A DNA stretch of 64,000 nt from Streptomyces sp. NBC_01471 (GCF_041438865.1 NZ_CP109450.1:4485001-4549000); one strand, 5' to 3'; shown: positions 25,789-33,849, numbered from the stretch's first letter. The notes: generated by a model not told the origin, from the letters alone. Numbers and translations: made by a program.

Positions 25789-25950
25789 ATGAATTCTGTT
25801 GTGCCGTTGGACTTGGATGTCATCGATGTCACGCCCAAGACCTGGGACGAGCTGTCCGCGGATCTGGTCTCGGACAACGTGTACGCAGCCGACTGTCAGT
25901 GTTCCGGTGGGTGCGGCTGTTGCGGCGGCTGCGCCGGCTGCTGCATCTGA
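25789..25950 (+). CDS. Cys-rich azole-peptide (LAP/TOMM) precursor peptide
   Basis: 53 residues from ATG 25789 with AAAGGGAG 6 bases upstream. The N-terminal part (1-34) is an acidic leader (VPLDLDVIDVT ... DELSADLVSDN) with no Cys. The C-terminal part, ADCQCSGGCGCCGGCAGCCI, has 8 Cys, 1 Ser and 6 Gly in the last 18 residues and is the predicted core. Directly downstream lie YcaO, E1-like and SagB-like genes, the enzymes that turn Cys/Ser into thiazol(in)e/oxazol(in)e, so the Cys residues are the likely targets. With one Ser only, the pyridine-forming [4+2] chemistry of thiopeptides is not possible, which argues for a linear azole-containing peptide. The cleavage site is unknown; around DNVYAA is a guess. 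Confidence 0.82.
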   Translation: MNSVVPLDLDVIDVTPKTWDELSADLVSDNVYAADCQCSGGCGCCGGCAGCCI

Positions 25951-25996
25951 CGTTCGTCCCGACGGCTGACCCGGTGCCGCGCAACGGGGCCGGAAC

Positions 25997-26026
25997 GGTA
26001 GGGGCAGAGCCGCCTCTGCCTCTACC
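25997..26026 (+). terminator. 13-bp hairpin between precursor and biosynthetic genes
   Basis: GGTAGGGGCAGAG (25997-26009), loop CCGC, CTCTGCCTCTACC (26014-26026); all 13 pairs form in RNA with one G-U. It starts 46 bp after the precursor stop. In RiPP operons such hairpins usually act as partial terminators or RNA stabilisers that keep precursor mRNA in excess over enzyme mRNA; inferred here. Confidence 0.65.
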
Positions 26027-26055
26027 ACCCCGCAACAGACAAGTGAGGTCCCGCC

Positions 26056-27333
26056 GTAAGCGCCGCAGACAGCTTCGACGAACTGGTCTCGCCCTACGGC
26101 GTTGTTCAGGCCACCGGTGTGAACCGCCCCGAGGGCTGGCTGGCCGACATGACCGTCTCCGTGGCCGACGGCGGCAGCGGATGTCCCGGCCTGGGCATCG
26201 GCCGTTCCTCCAGCACCGGCTGCGGCCGTGCTTTCGGCGACCCGGCGCACGCCCGCATGATCGCCATCGCCGAAGCCGCCGAACGCTATGCGGCGTACGA
26301 GCCGCCCACCGCGGAACACCGGTGGGCGACGGCCGCCGAACTCGACGGGCCGGTCCTCGACACCACACGCCTGCCCCGGTGTTCGGCGGCCGAACTGGCC
26401 CGTCCCGGCTGCCCGATCACTCCGTTCGACGCCGACGCACCGGTGCGCTGGGTGCAGGGCCTGGATCTGGTGTCCCGGGAACGGACGTGGCTGCCGGCGG
26501 TGATGTCGACCTACCGCCTGCACCCCGCGCGACCGGCTGAACGGTTCTGGTACCAGCTGTCCACCGGTTTCGCCGTCCACACCGATCCGGCGGAGGCACT
26601 GGTCCGCGCCATCCTTGAGGTGATCGAACGCGACGCCATCGCGCTCACCTGGCTGCAACGGATGCCGCTGCGGCCGATCCCGGACGAGGCGCGCTCGCCG
26701 AAACTCGGCCAACTGCTGGCCGCCGCACAGCGGCACTTCCTGCACACCCTGCTGTTCGACGCGACCACCGACCTCGGTGTGCCGACCGTGTACTGCCTGC
26801 AGATCGCCGAGCACGACCCGAGGGTGCGGCACGTGGTGGGCTGCGCCTCCGACCGCACCCTGTCCGCAGCCGCGGAGAAGGCACTGGCCGAGACGCTCAG
26901 CATCCGCGGCCTGGTCCACTCAGGCCCGGTGCCGAAGACCTACGAGGAGTTCTCCGACATCGCCGACGGCGCCCGCTACATGGCCGTGCCGGAACGGTCC
27001 GAAGCATTCGCCTTCCTGCGCCTGGGGGCCGCCGCCGGGCCGCGCCGTCCGCCCGCCGATCTGCCGACGCCGTCGCAGGACGCACTGGACACCCTGCTGG
27101 AACGCTTGTCGGCGCTCGGCATGCCGGTGCTGGCAGTCGACCGCAGCCATCTCGAACTCCGCTCGGTCCGCCTGACCGCGGTCAATGTCGTCATCCCCGA
27201 CCTGCAGCCGATGTCGTTGCTGCCGCTGGCCCAGTTCCGCGCCCACCCCCGGCTCTACCGGGCACCGGCCGCGATGGGCTTCCCCGTCCACTCCGAGGAG
27301 GAGCTCAATCCATGGCCGCAACCGTTCGCCTGA
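26056..27333 (+). CDS. YcaO cyclodehydratase (azoline-forming), non-canonical start
   Basis: The conserved N-terminal YcaO segment DSFDELVSPYGVV lies upstream of the first canonical start (GTG 26119). The frame is open back to a TGA at 26044-26046, and a GAGGT Shine-Dalgarno (26045-26049) sits 6 bases before GTA 26056, so I place the start at GTA; a sequencing error for GTG, or a start at CTG 26083, are alternatives. About 425 residues. ATP-binding motifs include AIAEAAERYAAYE and AILEVIERDAIALTW. It ends NPWPQPFA, the Pro-rich C-terminus seen in azoline-forming YcaO proteins. It would phosphorylate backbone amides to cyclise Cys/Ser, presented by an E1-like partner. The 3' end overlaps the next gene by 22 bp. 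Confidence 0.85.
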   Translation, partial: VSAADSFDELVSPYGVVQATGVNRPEGWLADMTVSVADGGSGCPGLGIGRSSSTGCGRAFGDPAHARMIAIAEAAERYAAYEPPTAEHRWATAAELDGPVLDTTRLPRCSAAELARPGCPITPFDADAPVRWVQGLDLVSRERTWLPAVMSTYRLHPARPAERFWYQLSTGFAVHTDPAEALVRAILEVIERDAIALTWLQRMPLRPIPDEARSPKLGQLLAAAQRHFLHTLLFDATTDLGVPTVYCLQIAEHDPRVRHVVGCASDRTLSAAAEKALAETLSIRGLVHSGPVPKTYEEFSDIADGARYMAVPERSEAFAFLRLGAAAGPRRPPADLPTPSQDALDTLLERLSALGMPVLAVDRSHLELRSVRLTAVNVVIPDLQPMSLLPLAQFRAHPRLYRAPAAMGFPVHSEEELNPWPQPFA

Positions 27334-27968
27334 CCGGCACCGTGCCGGTCCTCGGCCTCGGCGCCTTCGGCTTCCGGGTGGCGGAGCTGCTGTGCGACGG
27401 CATCGCCGGCGCGTACCGGATCGAACCGGACGATCTGGCCGACGCGTTCGCCCGACGGCCGGACGCGGTCGTCGTGGCCGCTCAGCATCCGGTGCCGGAG
27501 CTGTGCCGCAGCGCCGACCGTGCGGCCTGGCAGCACGGAGTGCCGTGGCTGCCGGTCGTCGACGAGGACGCGACCGTCCGGCTCGGCCCGTGGGTGGTGC
27601 CCGGTTCCGGTCCCTGCTTCGACTGCTACCTGGCGCGGCGGGTCCAGCACGACGACCAGTCCGCGCTCACCGCCGCCGTCCGGGCGGCCTACGAGGCCGA
27701 CCCCGAGTGCGGACCGCGCGGTTTCCTGCCGCAGCACGCCCGGGCGGCGGCAGGCGTGGCCCATGGCCTGCTCGGACAGCCACCCGACCCCGGAACGGTG
27801 GTCGCGCTCAGTGTGCGCAGCGGAAACCTCGACTCCCAGCGGGTGCTGCGCTGCCACGGCTGCCCCCGCTGCGCCCCCGAATCCGTACCCGGCCCGGACC
27901 GCACCGGAGGACTGGCGGGACTGCTCGGTTCGGTCAACGGCACTGCACCGTACGGAGTTCCGGCATGA
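27312..27968 (+). CDS. E1/ThiF-like TOMM cyclodehydratase partner with Cys tetrad
   Basis: 218 residues from ATG 27312, within the end of the YcaO gene. It starts with a Rossmann-like loop VPVLGLGAFGFRVAELL, and has paired cysteines CFDC (about residue 102) and CHGCPRC (about 186), a structural zinc site as in E1/ThiF-like 'C proteins' that bind leader peptides and activate YcaO. No N-terminal RiPP recognition element is obvious, so leader binding may be supplied by the longer E1-like protein encoded next. Stop overlaps that gene's ATG. Confidence 0.75.
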   Translation: MAATVRLTGTVPVLGLGAFGFRVAELLCDGIAGAYRIEPDDLADAFARRPDAVVVAAQHPVPELCRSADRAAWQHGVPWLPVVDEDATVRLGPWVVPGSGPCFDCYLARRVQHDDQSALTAAVRAAYEADPECGPRGFLPQHARAAAGVAHGLLGQPPDPGTVVALSVRSGNLDSQRVLRCHGCPRCAPESVPGPDRTGGLAGLLGSVNGTAPYGVPA

Positions 27969-29641
27969 GCGCACCGTCCACCGCCCGTGATCCCGACGGC
28001 GCCGGCACCTCGCGGCTGCGTCGCGGGCTCACGGTCGTCCCGACCGAGCGCGGGCTGGTCGTCGAGGGGGTGGGCCGACGGCACTTGTTCGGCGGCGCGG
28101 CGGCCACGGACATCCTGCCGCGGCTGTTCACCCTGCTCGACGGTTCCCGCGACCTCGCGGCTGTGGCCGCCGAACTCCGTCTCGACATCGCCCAGATCAC
28201 CACGGTCCTGGACATGCTGGCCGACCGCGGGTTGCTCGAACCCGTCCCGGCCGGGGCCGTGACAGCGGAGGGGGCGGTCGCCGACTACCTGTCCCGCACC
28301 GGACCGGTTGCCGCCGCCGACGGCGGATCGGCGAACGCGCTGGCCCGGTTGGCGATGAGCCGTGTCGTGCTGACCGGACCGGCCTCGGTGACCCGGCGCA
28401 TCGCCGACGACCTGCGGGCCTGCGGCGTGGGTGGGATCACGGTCGTGCCGCACGGCGACCCGGTACCGGCCGGCCCCGCGAACCTGCTCGTGGTCTGCGA
28501 CGACGGGGCGCACCGGGTCGGCGAGGCGTGCCGGGCCGGTGTCGCGGAGGGCTTCGAGGTCCTGCGGTACAGCGTGCGGCGGACGGCCAGCCGGGTCGCG
28601 GCGATCGAGATCGGACCCCGCTTCCACCCCGGCCACACAGCGTGCCCGGACTGCCTCCGGATCAGCCACGAACGCGCCTTCCCGGAGGAGGAACCACCGG
28701 AAGCCGGAGCACCCCGCGACCACGTACCCGGTGAGCCGCCGGGGCCGGTGGCGGATCTGCTCGCCGGGCTGGTCGGCGCCCAGGTCACCGCTGTGCTGGC
28801 CGGTACCGGCCAGCCGGTGCCGCGCCGGGACCTGTGGCGCCTGACGCTGCCGGATCACACCAGCAGGCGCTGGACGGTCGCCCCGGAGCCCGGCTGCCAT
28901 GCGTGCGGGCCCATCGCCACGGGCGCGGAGCAGGAGCTCGACACCGTCGAATGGCTGTTGCAGAGCCCGCCGGACGAAGTCTTCCAGGGCGACAGCGCAG
29001 CCGTGGTCTGGCCCGACCCGCTCGACATCCTCGACCTCGCGACCAGCCCGCGACGCCGGCTGGCCACCCCGGACAGTGCCGCCTGCACGCCGGGGCTGCT
29101 GGACGAACAGGCGGTCGGCCTGCTGCTGTCCCGCACCGCGGGCGCACGCGGAACCACCGGGGCGCCCGGCAGCTTCCCCTCGCGCTGGTGCCCCAGCGGC
29201 GGCAACCGCGCCTCGGTCCAGCTCTTCCTGCTCACCGAGGCGGGCTGGCCGGGGCTGCCCGGCACTGTCTTCGCCTACGACGGTGACGCCGGCACCCTGA
29301 TAGCGGTCCGCGCCGACGAACCGTCCCTGCCCGAACTGCTGGCGGGCACCGGCCTGGCCGGACGGCCGCTGCGGGCGGCGATCGTCGTCACCGGTGCCGT
29401 GTACCGGCTGCGTGGCAAGTACGGCGACTTCGCCTTCCGGCTGACCCACCTCGACGCCGGCTGCGCCCTGGCGCAGTGCGCGCTGGTCGCCGCCGAACTG
29501 GGTCTGGAGGCCGAGCTGGTGACCGGCGACACCGGTGACCTCGCCGGACAGCTGGACCTCAACCCGGGCGATCAGCTGGCGATGGGAATCATCGGACTCT
29601 ACGGAAAGGACACCGGCGATGCCGCTGCTGGACCAGCGTGA
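27965..29641 (+). CDS. Fusion: E1-like leader-binding domain + SagB-type azoline dehydrogenase
   Basis: 558 residues from ATG 27965 (ATGA overlap). The N-terminal 90 residues look like a winged-helix RiPP recognition element (LLDGSRDLAAVAAELRLDIA ... LADRGLLEPV). An E1/ThiF-like middle follows with the CPDC (about 225) and CHAC (about 315) zinc-type pairs. The C-terminal 190 residues resemble SagB/nitroreductase FMN enzymes (RWCPSGGNRASVQLFLL, KYGDFAFRLTHLDAGCALAQ), which oxidise azolines to azoles. It joins peptide binding and oxidation in one chain. The degree of conservation of FMN residues cannot be judged by eye. Overlaps the second dehydrogenase gene by 23 bp. Confidence 0.72.
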   Translation: MSAPSTARDPDGAGTSRLRRGLTVVPTERGLVVEGVGRRHLFGGAAATDILPRLFTLLDGSRDLAAVAAELRLDIAQITTVLDMLADRGLLEPVPAGAVTAEGAVADYLSRTGPVAAADGGSANALARLAMSRVVLTGPASVTRRIADDLRACGVGGITVVPHGDPVPAGPANLLVVCDDGAHRVGEACRAGVAEGFEVLRYSVRRTASRVAAIEIGPRFHPGHTACPDCLRISHERAFPEEEPPEAGAPRDHVPGEPPGPVADLLAGLVGAQVTAVLAGTGQPVPRRDLWRLTLPDHTSRRWTVAPEPGCHACGPIATGAEQELDTVEWLLQSPPDEVFQGDSAAVVWPDPLDILDLATSPRRRLATPDSAACTPGLLDEQAVGLLLSRTAGARGTTGAPGSFPSRWCPSGGNRASVQLFLLTEAGWPGLPGTVFAYDGDAGTLIAVRADEPSLPELLAGTGLAGRPLRAAIVVTGAVYRLRGKYGDFAFRLTHLDAGCALAQCALVAAELGLEAELVTGDTGDLAGQLDLNPGDQLAMGIIGLYGKDTGDAAAGPA

Positions 29642-30308
29642 GGTGATGGACGAGTACGCCACGCGACTCGCCGCGGCCCGGCCGGTGCCGGTGACCGGTT
29701 CGACCGGCCGGGCGGTACCGCTGCCGGCCGGTTCGCTGTGGGAGGTGCTGTCGGCCCGGCAGTCGGTACGGTCCTTCGCCGATGGGCCGGTCGCCGCCAC
29801 CGACCTGTCCGAGCTGCTGGCCACCGCTCTGGCCACCGAGCGCGACCGGTGGCCCGCCCGGCAGCCGGACGACCTGACCGTGCTGATGCAGGCCCACCGC
29901 GTGCGCGGGCTGGCCGCCGGGTGGTACGAGATCGCCCCGGACGGCGGCCACACCGGCGTGATCGGCGCGCCGGAGCTGCCCGACCCGATGGCGCACTTCG
30001 ACGACGCCCCCGTGGTTCTGTCGTTCGGCGGCGATGTGCGGGCCGCGGTGCGCCGCGCGGGTGTCGCCGGATACTCCGATCTGCTGGTGCGGGCCGGGGC
30101 ACTGGCCCACAACTGCTGGCTGCTGGCGATCAGTCGTGGGTTCGGCGGCTGTCTGCGCGGCCGCGCGCAGCACTCGTCCACCGCGGCGTTCGCCGCCGGA
30201 CATCCGGGCCGCCGGCACCTGCTCAGCCTGACCCTCGGCCACCCCGCGCCCGAGCAGGTCCCACCCGGCCCGCAACCGTCCGCGGAGCCCGGGCCGGCCA
30301 CACGATGA
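29619..30308 (+). CDS. SagB-like/nitroreductase-family dehydrogenase (second copy)
   Basis: 229 residues from ATG 29619, which overlaps the fusion gene. The nitroreductase FMN-binding N-terminus LWEVLSARQSVRSFADGPV (about residue 40) is followed by VLMQAHRVRGLAAGWYEI and a C-terminal LLVRAGALAHNCWLLAISRG helix. Azoline dehydrogenases of this kind oxidise thiazolines to thiazoles with FMN. Two dehydrogenase-type domains in one operon suggest a heterodimer or division of labour. The tail is Pro-rich. Stop overlaps the second YcaO ATG. Confidence 0.8.
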   Translation: MPLLDQREVMDEYATRLAAARPVPVTGSTGRAVPLPAGSLWEVLSARQSVRSFADGPVAATDLSELLATALATERDRWPARQPDDLTVLMQAHRVRGLAAGWYEIAPDGGHTGVIGAPELPDPMAHFDDAPVVLSFGGDVRAAVRRAGVAGYSDLLVRAGALAHNCWLLAISRGFGGCLRGRAQHSSTAAFAAGHPGRRHLLSLTLGHPAPEQVPPGPQPSAEPGPATR

Positions 30309-31588
30309 GCGGAACCGACGCCGCGGCCGTCCGGGCGGCCACGGCCGCCGACGCGACCGCCGGTGTGCTCGACGCGACCGCTCCCGACGCGACCGCTCCC
30401 GACGACGACTACGGCAGTGATGCACACGGCAGTGACGCACACGGCAGTGACCCACACGGGACCAAGGCGTACTTCACGGGCACGCATCGAGCGTGCCCGC
30501 CCGCGCAGACCTGGGCCCGCATCGCCCCGCTGCTGCCGGCCGCCGGTGTCACCCGGATCGCCGACGTGACCTGGCTGGACGACATCGGCATCCCGGTATA
30601 CCAGGCCATCAGCCCGGCCAGTCGTTACCTGTCGGTGTATCAGGGCAAGGGCCTGGACCACATTTCCGCGAAGGTGTCGGCTGCCATGGAGGCGATCGAA
30701 CGCCACCACGGCGCGCACCTCGACACCCGGCCCGACCACACCGGTACCGCCGGGGAGGTGGAGCCCGGGCTGGGCTATCTGCTCGACGAACTCACGCTGC
30801 GCCCGCGGCACTGCCTCAACCCGGCCACCCGGCTCGACTGGCGTGCCGCGGTACGTCTCGACGACGGCGGCCCGTCGCTGGTGCCGCTGGAGTGTCTGAG
30901 CCTGGACCGCCGGGTGCGCCCGCGCTGGCGGCCGCCGCTGTTCGCCGCCACCAGTAATGGCTTGGCCAGCGGAAACACCCGTTACGAGGCGATCGCGCAC
31001 GGCCTGTACGAGGTGATCGAACGCGATGCGGTCCACCGCAACACCCCCGCCGGGCCCACGTCCGTCATCGACCCCGCCACTGTCGCGGAACCGGCGGCCG
31101 GGCTGCTCGAAAAGTACCGGGCGGCCGGGGTGCGGGTCGGGATCGGCGTGCTGACCACACCGCTGAACCTGCCGTGCTTCAGTGTGGCCATCGTGAGCGA
31201 CGGTTTCCCGCTGCCGGTCTACGGCTACGGGTGCCACCTCGACGCACAGGTCGCCCTGTGCCGGGCGCTCACCGAAGCCGCCCAGGTCCGGGTGTCGGTG
31301 ATCGCCGGTGCCCGCGACGACCTGGACGACCGCCTCTACGCGCGGTTGCGCCGGACCATGGCCGGTGCGGCGGCGCCGGTGCCGCCCGACGCCCGGCCGA
31401 CGCTCGGGTTCGACACCGTCGAGTCGGTGCGGGTGCCCGGCCACCGGGCCGAGGCCGCCCTGCTCACCGACCGGATCGTCGCCGTCACCGGCCGCAGCCC
31501 GCTGGTGGTCGACCACACCCGCCCCGAACTCGGCGTCCCGGTCGTCCACGTGATCTGCCCCGGGCTGAGGATGCCCGCCACTCTGTGA
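30305..31588 (+). CDS. YcaO protein of the TfuA-associated (thioamide) type
   Basis: 427 residues from ATG 30305 (ATGA overlap). The first 60 residues are Ala/Asp/Thr-rich with DATAPDATAPD and a GSDAHGSDAHGSDPHG repeat (45 bp of 15-bp DNA repeats), probably disordered. YcaO motifs follow: DDIGIPVYQAISP, AAMEAIERHHG, RYEAIAHGLYEVIERDA and a C-terminal VVHVICPGLRMP. It lacks the PxPxP-like end of azoline-forming YcaOs and sits 8 bp before a tfuA-like gene; YcaO-TfuA pairs install thioamides in thioviridamide-type RiPPs and in methyl-CoM reductase. Thioamidation of the peptide is therefore predicted, not shown. Confidence 0.82.
   Translation: MSGTDAAAVRAATAADATAGVLDATAPDATAPDDDYGSDAHGSDAHGSDPHGTKAYFTGTHRACPPAQTWARIAPLLPAAGVTRIADVTWLDDIGIPVYQAISPASRYLSVYQGKGLDHISAKVSAAMEAIERHHGAHLDTRPDHTGTAGEVEPGLGYLLDELTLRPRHCLNPATRLDWRAAVRLDDGGPSLVPLECLSLDRRVRPRWRPPLFAATSNGLASGNTRYEAIAHGLYEVIERDAVHRNTPAGPTSVIDPATVAEPAAGLLEKYRAAGVRVGIGVLTTPLNLPCFSVAIVSDGFPLPVYGYGCHLDAQVALCRALTEAAQVRVSVIAGARDDLDDRLYARLRRTMAGAAAPVPPDARPTLGFDTVESVRVPGHRAEAALLTDRIVAVTGRSPLVVDHTRPELGVPVVHVICPGLRMPATL
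30413..30457 (+). repeat. 15-bp tandem repeat inside the second YcaO gene
   Basis: Three copies of a unit like GGCAGTGATGCACAC at 30413, 30428 and 30443, encoding the GSDAH repeats in the N-terminal low-complexity region; prone to copy-number change without frameshift. Confidence 0.8.
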
Positions 31589-31596
31589 GGCCGCCC

Positions 31597-32937
31597 GTGA
31601 CCACGCGCTACCTGTTCCTCGGACCTTCGGCGCCCGGGTTCGTGCCACCGCCCGGAATCGTTCTCCGGCCGCCGGTCGCCGCCGGTGACCTGCTCGCCCT
31701 CCCGCTCGCCGCCGGCGACACCGTCGGTATCGTCGACGGCTACTTCCATCAGGTCCGTGCGGTGCCGCACAAGGAGATCCTCGCCGTGCTCGACCGCGGC
31801 GTCGCGGTGCTCGGCGCAGCCAGCACAGGTGCCCTGCGCGCCGCCGAACTCGACACCTTCGGGATGCGCGGAGTCGGGCAGATCTATCAGGACTACCGCT
31901 GCGGGCGACTCGACGCCGACGACGAGGTCGCCCTGCTGCACGGCCCGCCGGAAAGCGGCTACCGCGCGATGTCCGAGCCCCTCGTCAACATCCGCGCCGG
32001 TCTGGCGGCGGCGGTGCGGGAGGGCGCGTGCGCGCAGGAGACGGCCGACCGGGTCATCGCCGCGCTGCGGTCGGTCCCGTATGCGCTGCGCTCCTGTCAG
32101 CGGTTTCCCGAACTGGCCGGGGCGACCGGCCTCGACGCCGGGGAACTGGCCGCACTCGGCCGCCATTGCGCGCGCAACCGCCGCGACGTGAAACGCGCCG
32201 ACGCGCTCGCCCTGGTCGAGGCGCTGCGTGCCGAAGGCCCGGGTGGCGGCCGTTCCGGCGAGCCGGTGCCGCGCACCGTGTTCCTGGCCGACTGGGAGGA
32301 CCGGGCCCGGCGGCCGCCCGGCGAGCACGCCGACCATCCCGGCAGTCTGTCGGCGTTACGGGTGCTGCAACTGTTCTCGCCCGGATTTCCGGCACTCCGC
32401 CGCGACCGGGTCCTGGCGCTGCTGGCCCGTGAATGCGCCGAATCCTGTGGTCTGCCACCGGCCGGGGGCGACACCGCGATCGCCCACGGGGTGCATCGCG
32501 GGGTGTACCCGGATCCGGACGAGCACCCGGACGGCTTCGACTTCCTGCGCGCGTGGCTCACCGAGGACGAGGCGGTCTGCGGCGACCGGCAGCGCCAGCT
32601 GCGCCTGTTCCTGTCCCGCAGCTTCGAGACCGAACCCGGGACCGGTGGGGACGCGGTGTTCCTCGACGACCTGGAACCCACCGCCGAATTCGCCCGGGCG
32701 GCGCGCACAGCCGCCTCCTGCCACCGCTTCACCGACGAACTGTCCAGGAGCAGGCCGGAATTCACGGTGGACCGGATCTCGCCCGAGCGGATCGCCGAAC
32801 TCCTCGTCCAGCAGTGGGGCGGTACCCGTGCCGATGCCGAATTCCACGCGCTCGACCGCGGGTTCGGCTCGTTCGCGGCCGCGATCGAAGCGGCCCGCCC
32901 GTACTACCCGCTGATCAAGCTCGCACCGAGGACCTGA
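31597..32937 (+). CDS. TfuA-like protein with large C-terminal extension
   Basis: 446 residues from GTG 31597 (GAGG 6 bases upstream). The TfuA core is clear: VGIVDGYFHQVRAVPHKEIL (about residue 45), GAASTGALRAAELDTFGMRG (about 75) and YRCGRLDADDEVALLHGP. Typical TfuA proteins are about 220-250 residues; this one has about 200 more, mostly helical with an acidic patch (DPDEHPDGFDFLRAWLTEDE). TfuA partners help YcaO deliver sulfur for thioamide formation. The extension could bind the peptide or the JmjC enzyme; speculative. Confidence 0.82.
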   Translation: MTTRYLFLGPSAPGFVPPPGIVLRPPVAAGDLLALPLAAGDTVGIVDGYFHQVRAVPHKEILAVLDRGVAVLGAASTGALRAAELDTFGMRGVGQIYQDYRCGRLDADDEVALLHGPPESGYRAMSEPLVNIRAGLAAAVREGACAQETADRVIAALRSVPYALRSCQRFPELAGATGLDAGELAALGRHCARNRRDVKRADALALVEALRAEGPGGGRSGEPVPRTVFLADWEDRARRPPGEHADHPGSLSALRVLQLFSPGFPALRRDRVLALLARECAESCGLPPAGGDTAIAHGVHRGVYPDPDEHPDGFDFLRAWLTEDEAVCGDRQRQLRLFLSRSFETEPGTGGDAVFLDDLEPTAEFARAARTAASCHRFTDELSRSRPEFTVDRISPERIAELLVQQWGGTRADAEFHALDRGFGSFAAAIEAARPYYPLIKLAPRT

Positions 32938-32941
32938 CGAC

Positions 32942-33814
32942 ATGGACGTGCTGCACCGCTTCACCGACGACACCGGCACCTTCCACGCCACTCTCGCGCG
33001 ACGGAAGCCGACGGTGTTCCGCCCGGCGGACCCGCCGACCGAGCTGTTCCCGCTCGACGAGCTGGACCGCTGGCTCGACACGGGGCTGCTGCGGGTGCCG
33101 TACCTGCAACTGGTGACCGAGGACGGCGAGATCGAGCTGCCCCGGTTCTGTCCGCCACGCACGATCCTCAACCGGATCGAGCACGGTTACGTCGACGGTG
33201 CCGCGGTGCGGGAACTGCGGACCGAGGCGACCCTGCTGCTGCGCTACGTGGATCAGTGGCATCCCGGCATCCGCGCGTTCTGCGCGTCGATGCGCGAGCA
33301 GCTCGGCCGCCAGGTGGAGGCGTTCTACTTCGTCACGCCGCCCGGCACCCAGGGCCGGCCGGTGCACCGCGACGACGCCGACGTCCTCATCGTCCAGACC
33401 AGCGGGGCCAAGGACTGGCACCTGTACGGGGGCCCGGACAGCGACCGGTGGGCGCCCGGCACCGCCGACGTGGTCCACGAAGCCGAGTTCACCACCCGCC
33501 TCGACGCCGGCGAGGTCCTCTACGTTCCGCGCGGCCACGCGCACCGCGCCGTCGCCGCCGGTGGCAGCACCTCCGCCCACCTGTCGTTCACGGTGCGTGA
33601 GGCGGGCGGGCCCCATTTGCAGGCCGCCCTGGCCGATCTGCTGGCCACCCGGAGCGGTCCGCTGCGCCCGGTCGGCGAGCCCGAGCTGCTGGCCGCCGCC
33701 GACCGGATGCTCGCCGACGCCCGGTCGGCACTGGCCGAGCTGACACCCGAGGCGCTCGTCGACCGGGCCCGCGCCCGCATGAGGGCTGTCGGCCAGGTTC
33801 CGCGGCACGGGTAG
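32942..33814 (+). CDS. JmjC/cupin-type 2-oxoglutarate Fe(II) hydroxylase
   Basis: 290 residues from ATG 32942, 4 bp after the TfuA-like gene. A cupin core has the iron site H142-x-D144 (RPVHRDDADVLIVQ) and distal H201 (YVPRGHAHRAV), the facial triad of JmjC/ribosomal-oxygenase-like hydroxylases; K157 and W159 of the AKDWHLY segment lie where the family often contacts 2-oxoglutarate. Last gene of the operon. It most likely hydroxylates the modified peptide, as 2OG enzymes do in thioviridamide-type clusters, though a ribosomal target cannot be excluded. Confidence 0.8.
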   Translation: MDVLHRFTDDTGTFHATLARRKPTVFRPADPPTELFPLDELDRWLDTGLLRVPYLQLVTEDGEIELPRFCPPRTILNRIEHGYVDGAAVRELRTEATLLLRYVDQWHPGIRAFCASMREQLGRQVEAFYFVTPPGTQGRPVHRDDADVLIVQTSGAKDWHLYGGPDSDRWAPGTADVVHEAEFTTRLDAGEVLYVPRGHAHRAVAAGGSTSAHLSFTVREAGGPHLQAALADLLATRSGPLRPVGEPELLAAADRMLADARSALAELTPEALVDRARARMRAVGQVPRHG

Positions 33815-33849
33815 CGGGCGGCCCCCACGGGGGATGGACCGCCGGCCAC

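Noticed and set aside
25789..25950. Thiopeptide precursor
   Set aside because: Only one Ser in the core; pyridine formation needs two dehydroalanines, and no lanthipeptide-type dehydratase or cycloaddition enzyme is present in the operon.
27689..31648. 1319-codon open frame on the minus strand
   Set aside because: It is antisense to the coupled RiPP operon; its composition is Arg/Gly/Val-rich and repetitive, and the plus-strand genes have clear family motifs throughout. Typical GC-rich shadow.
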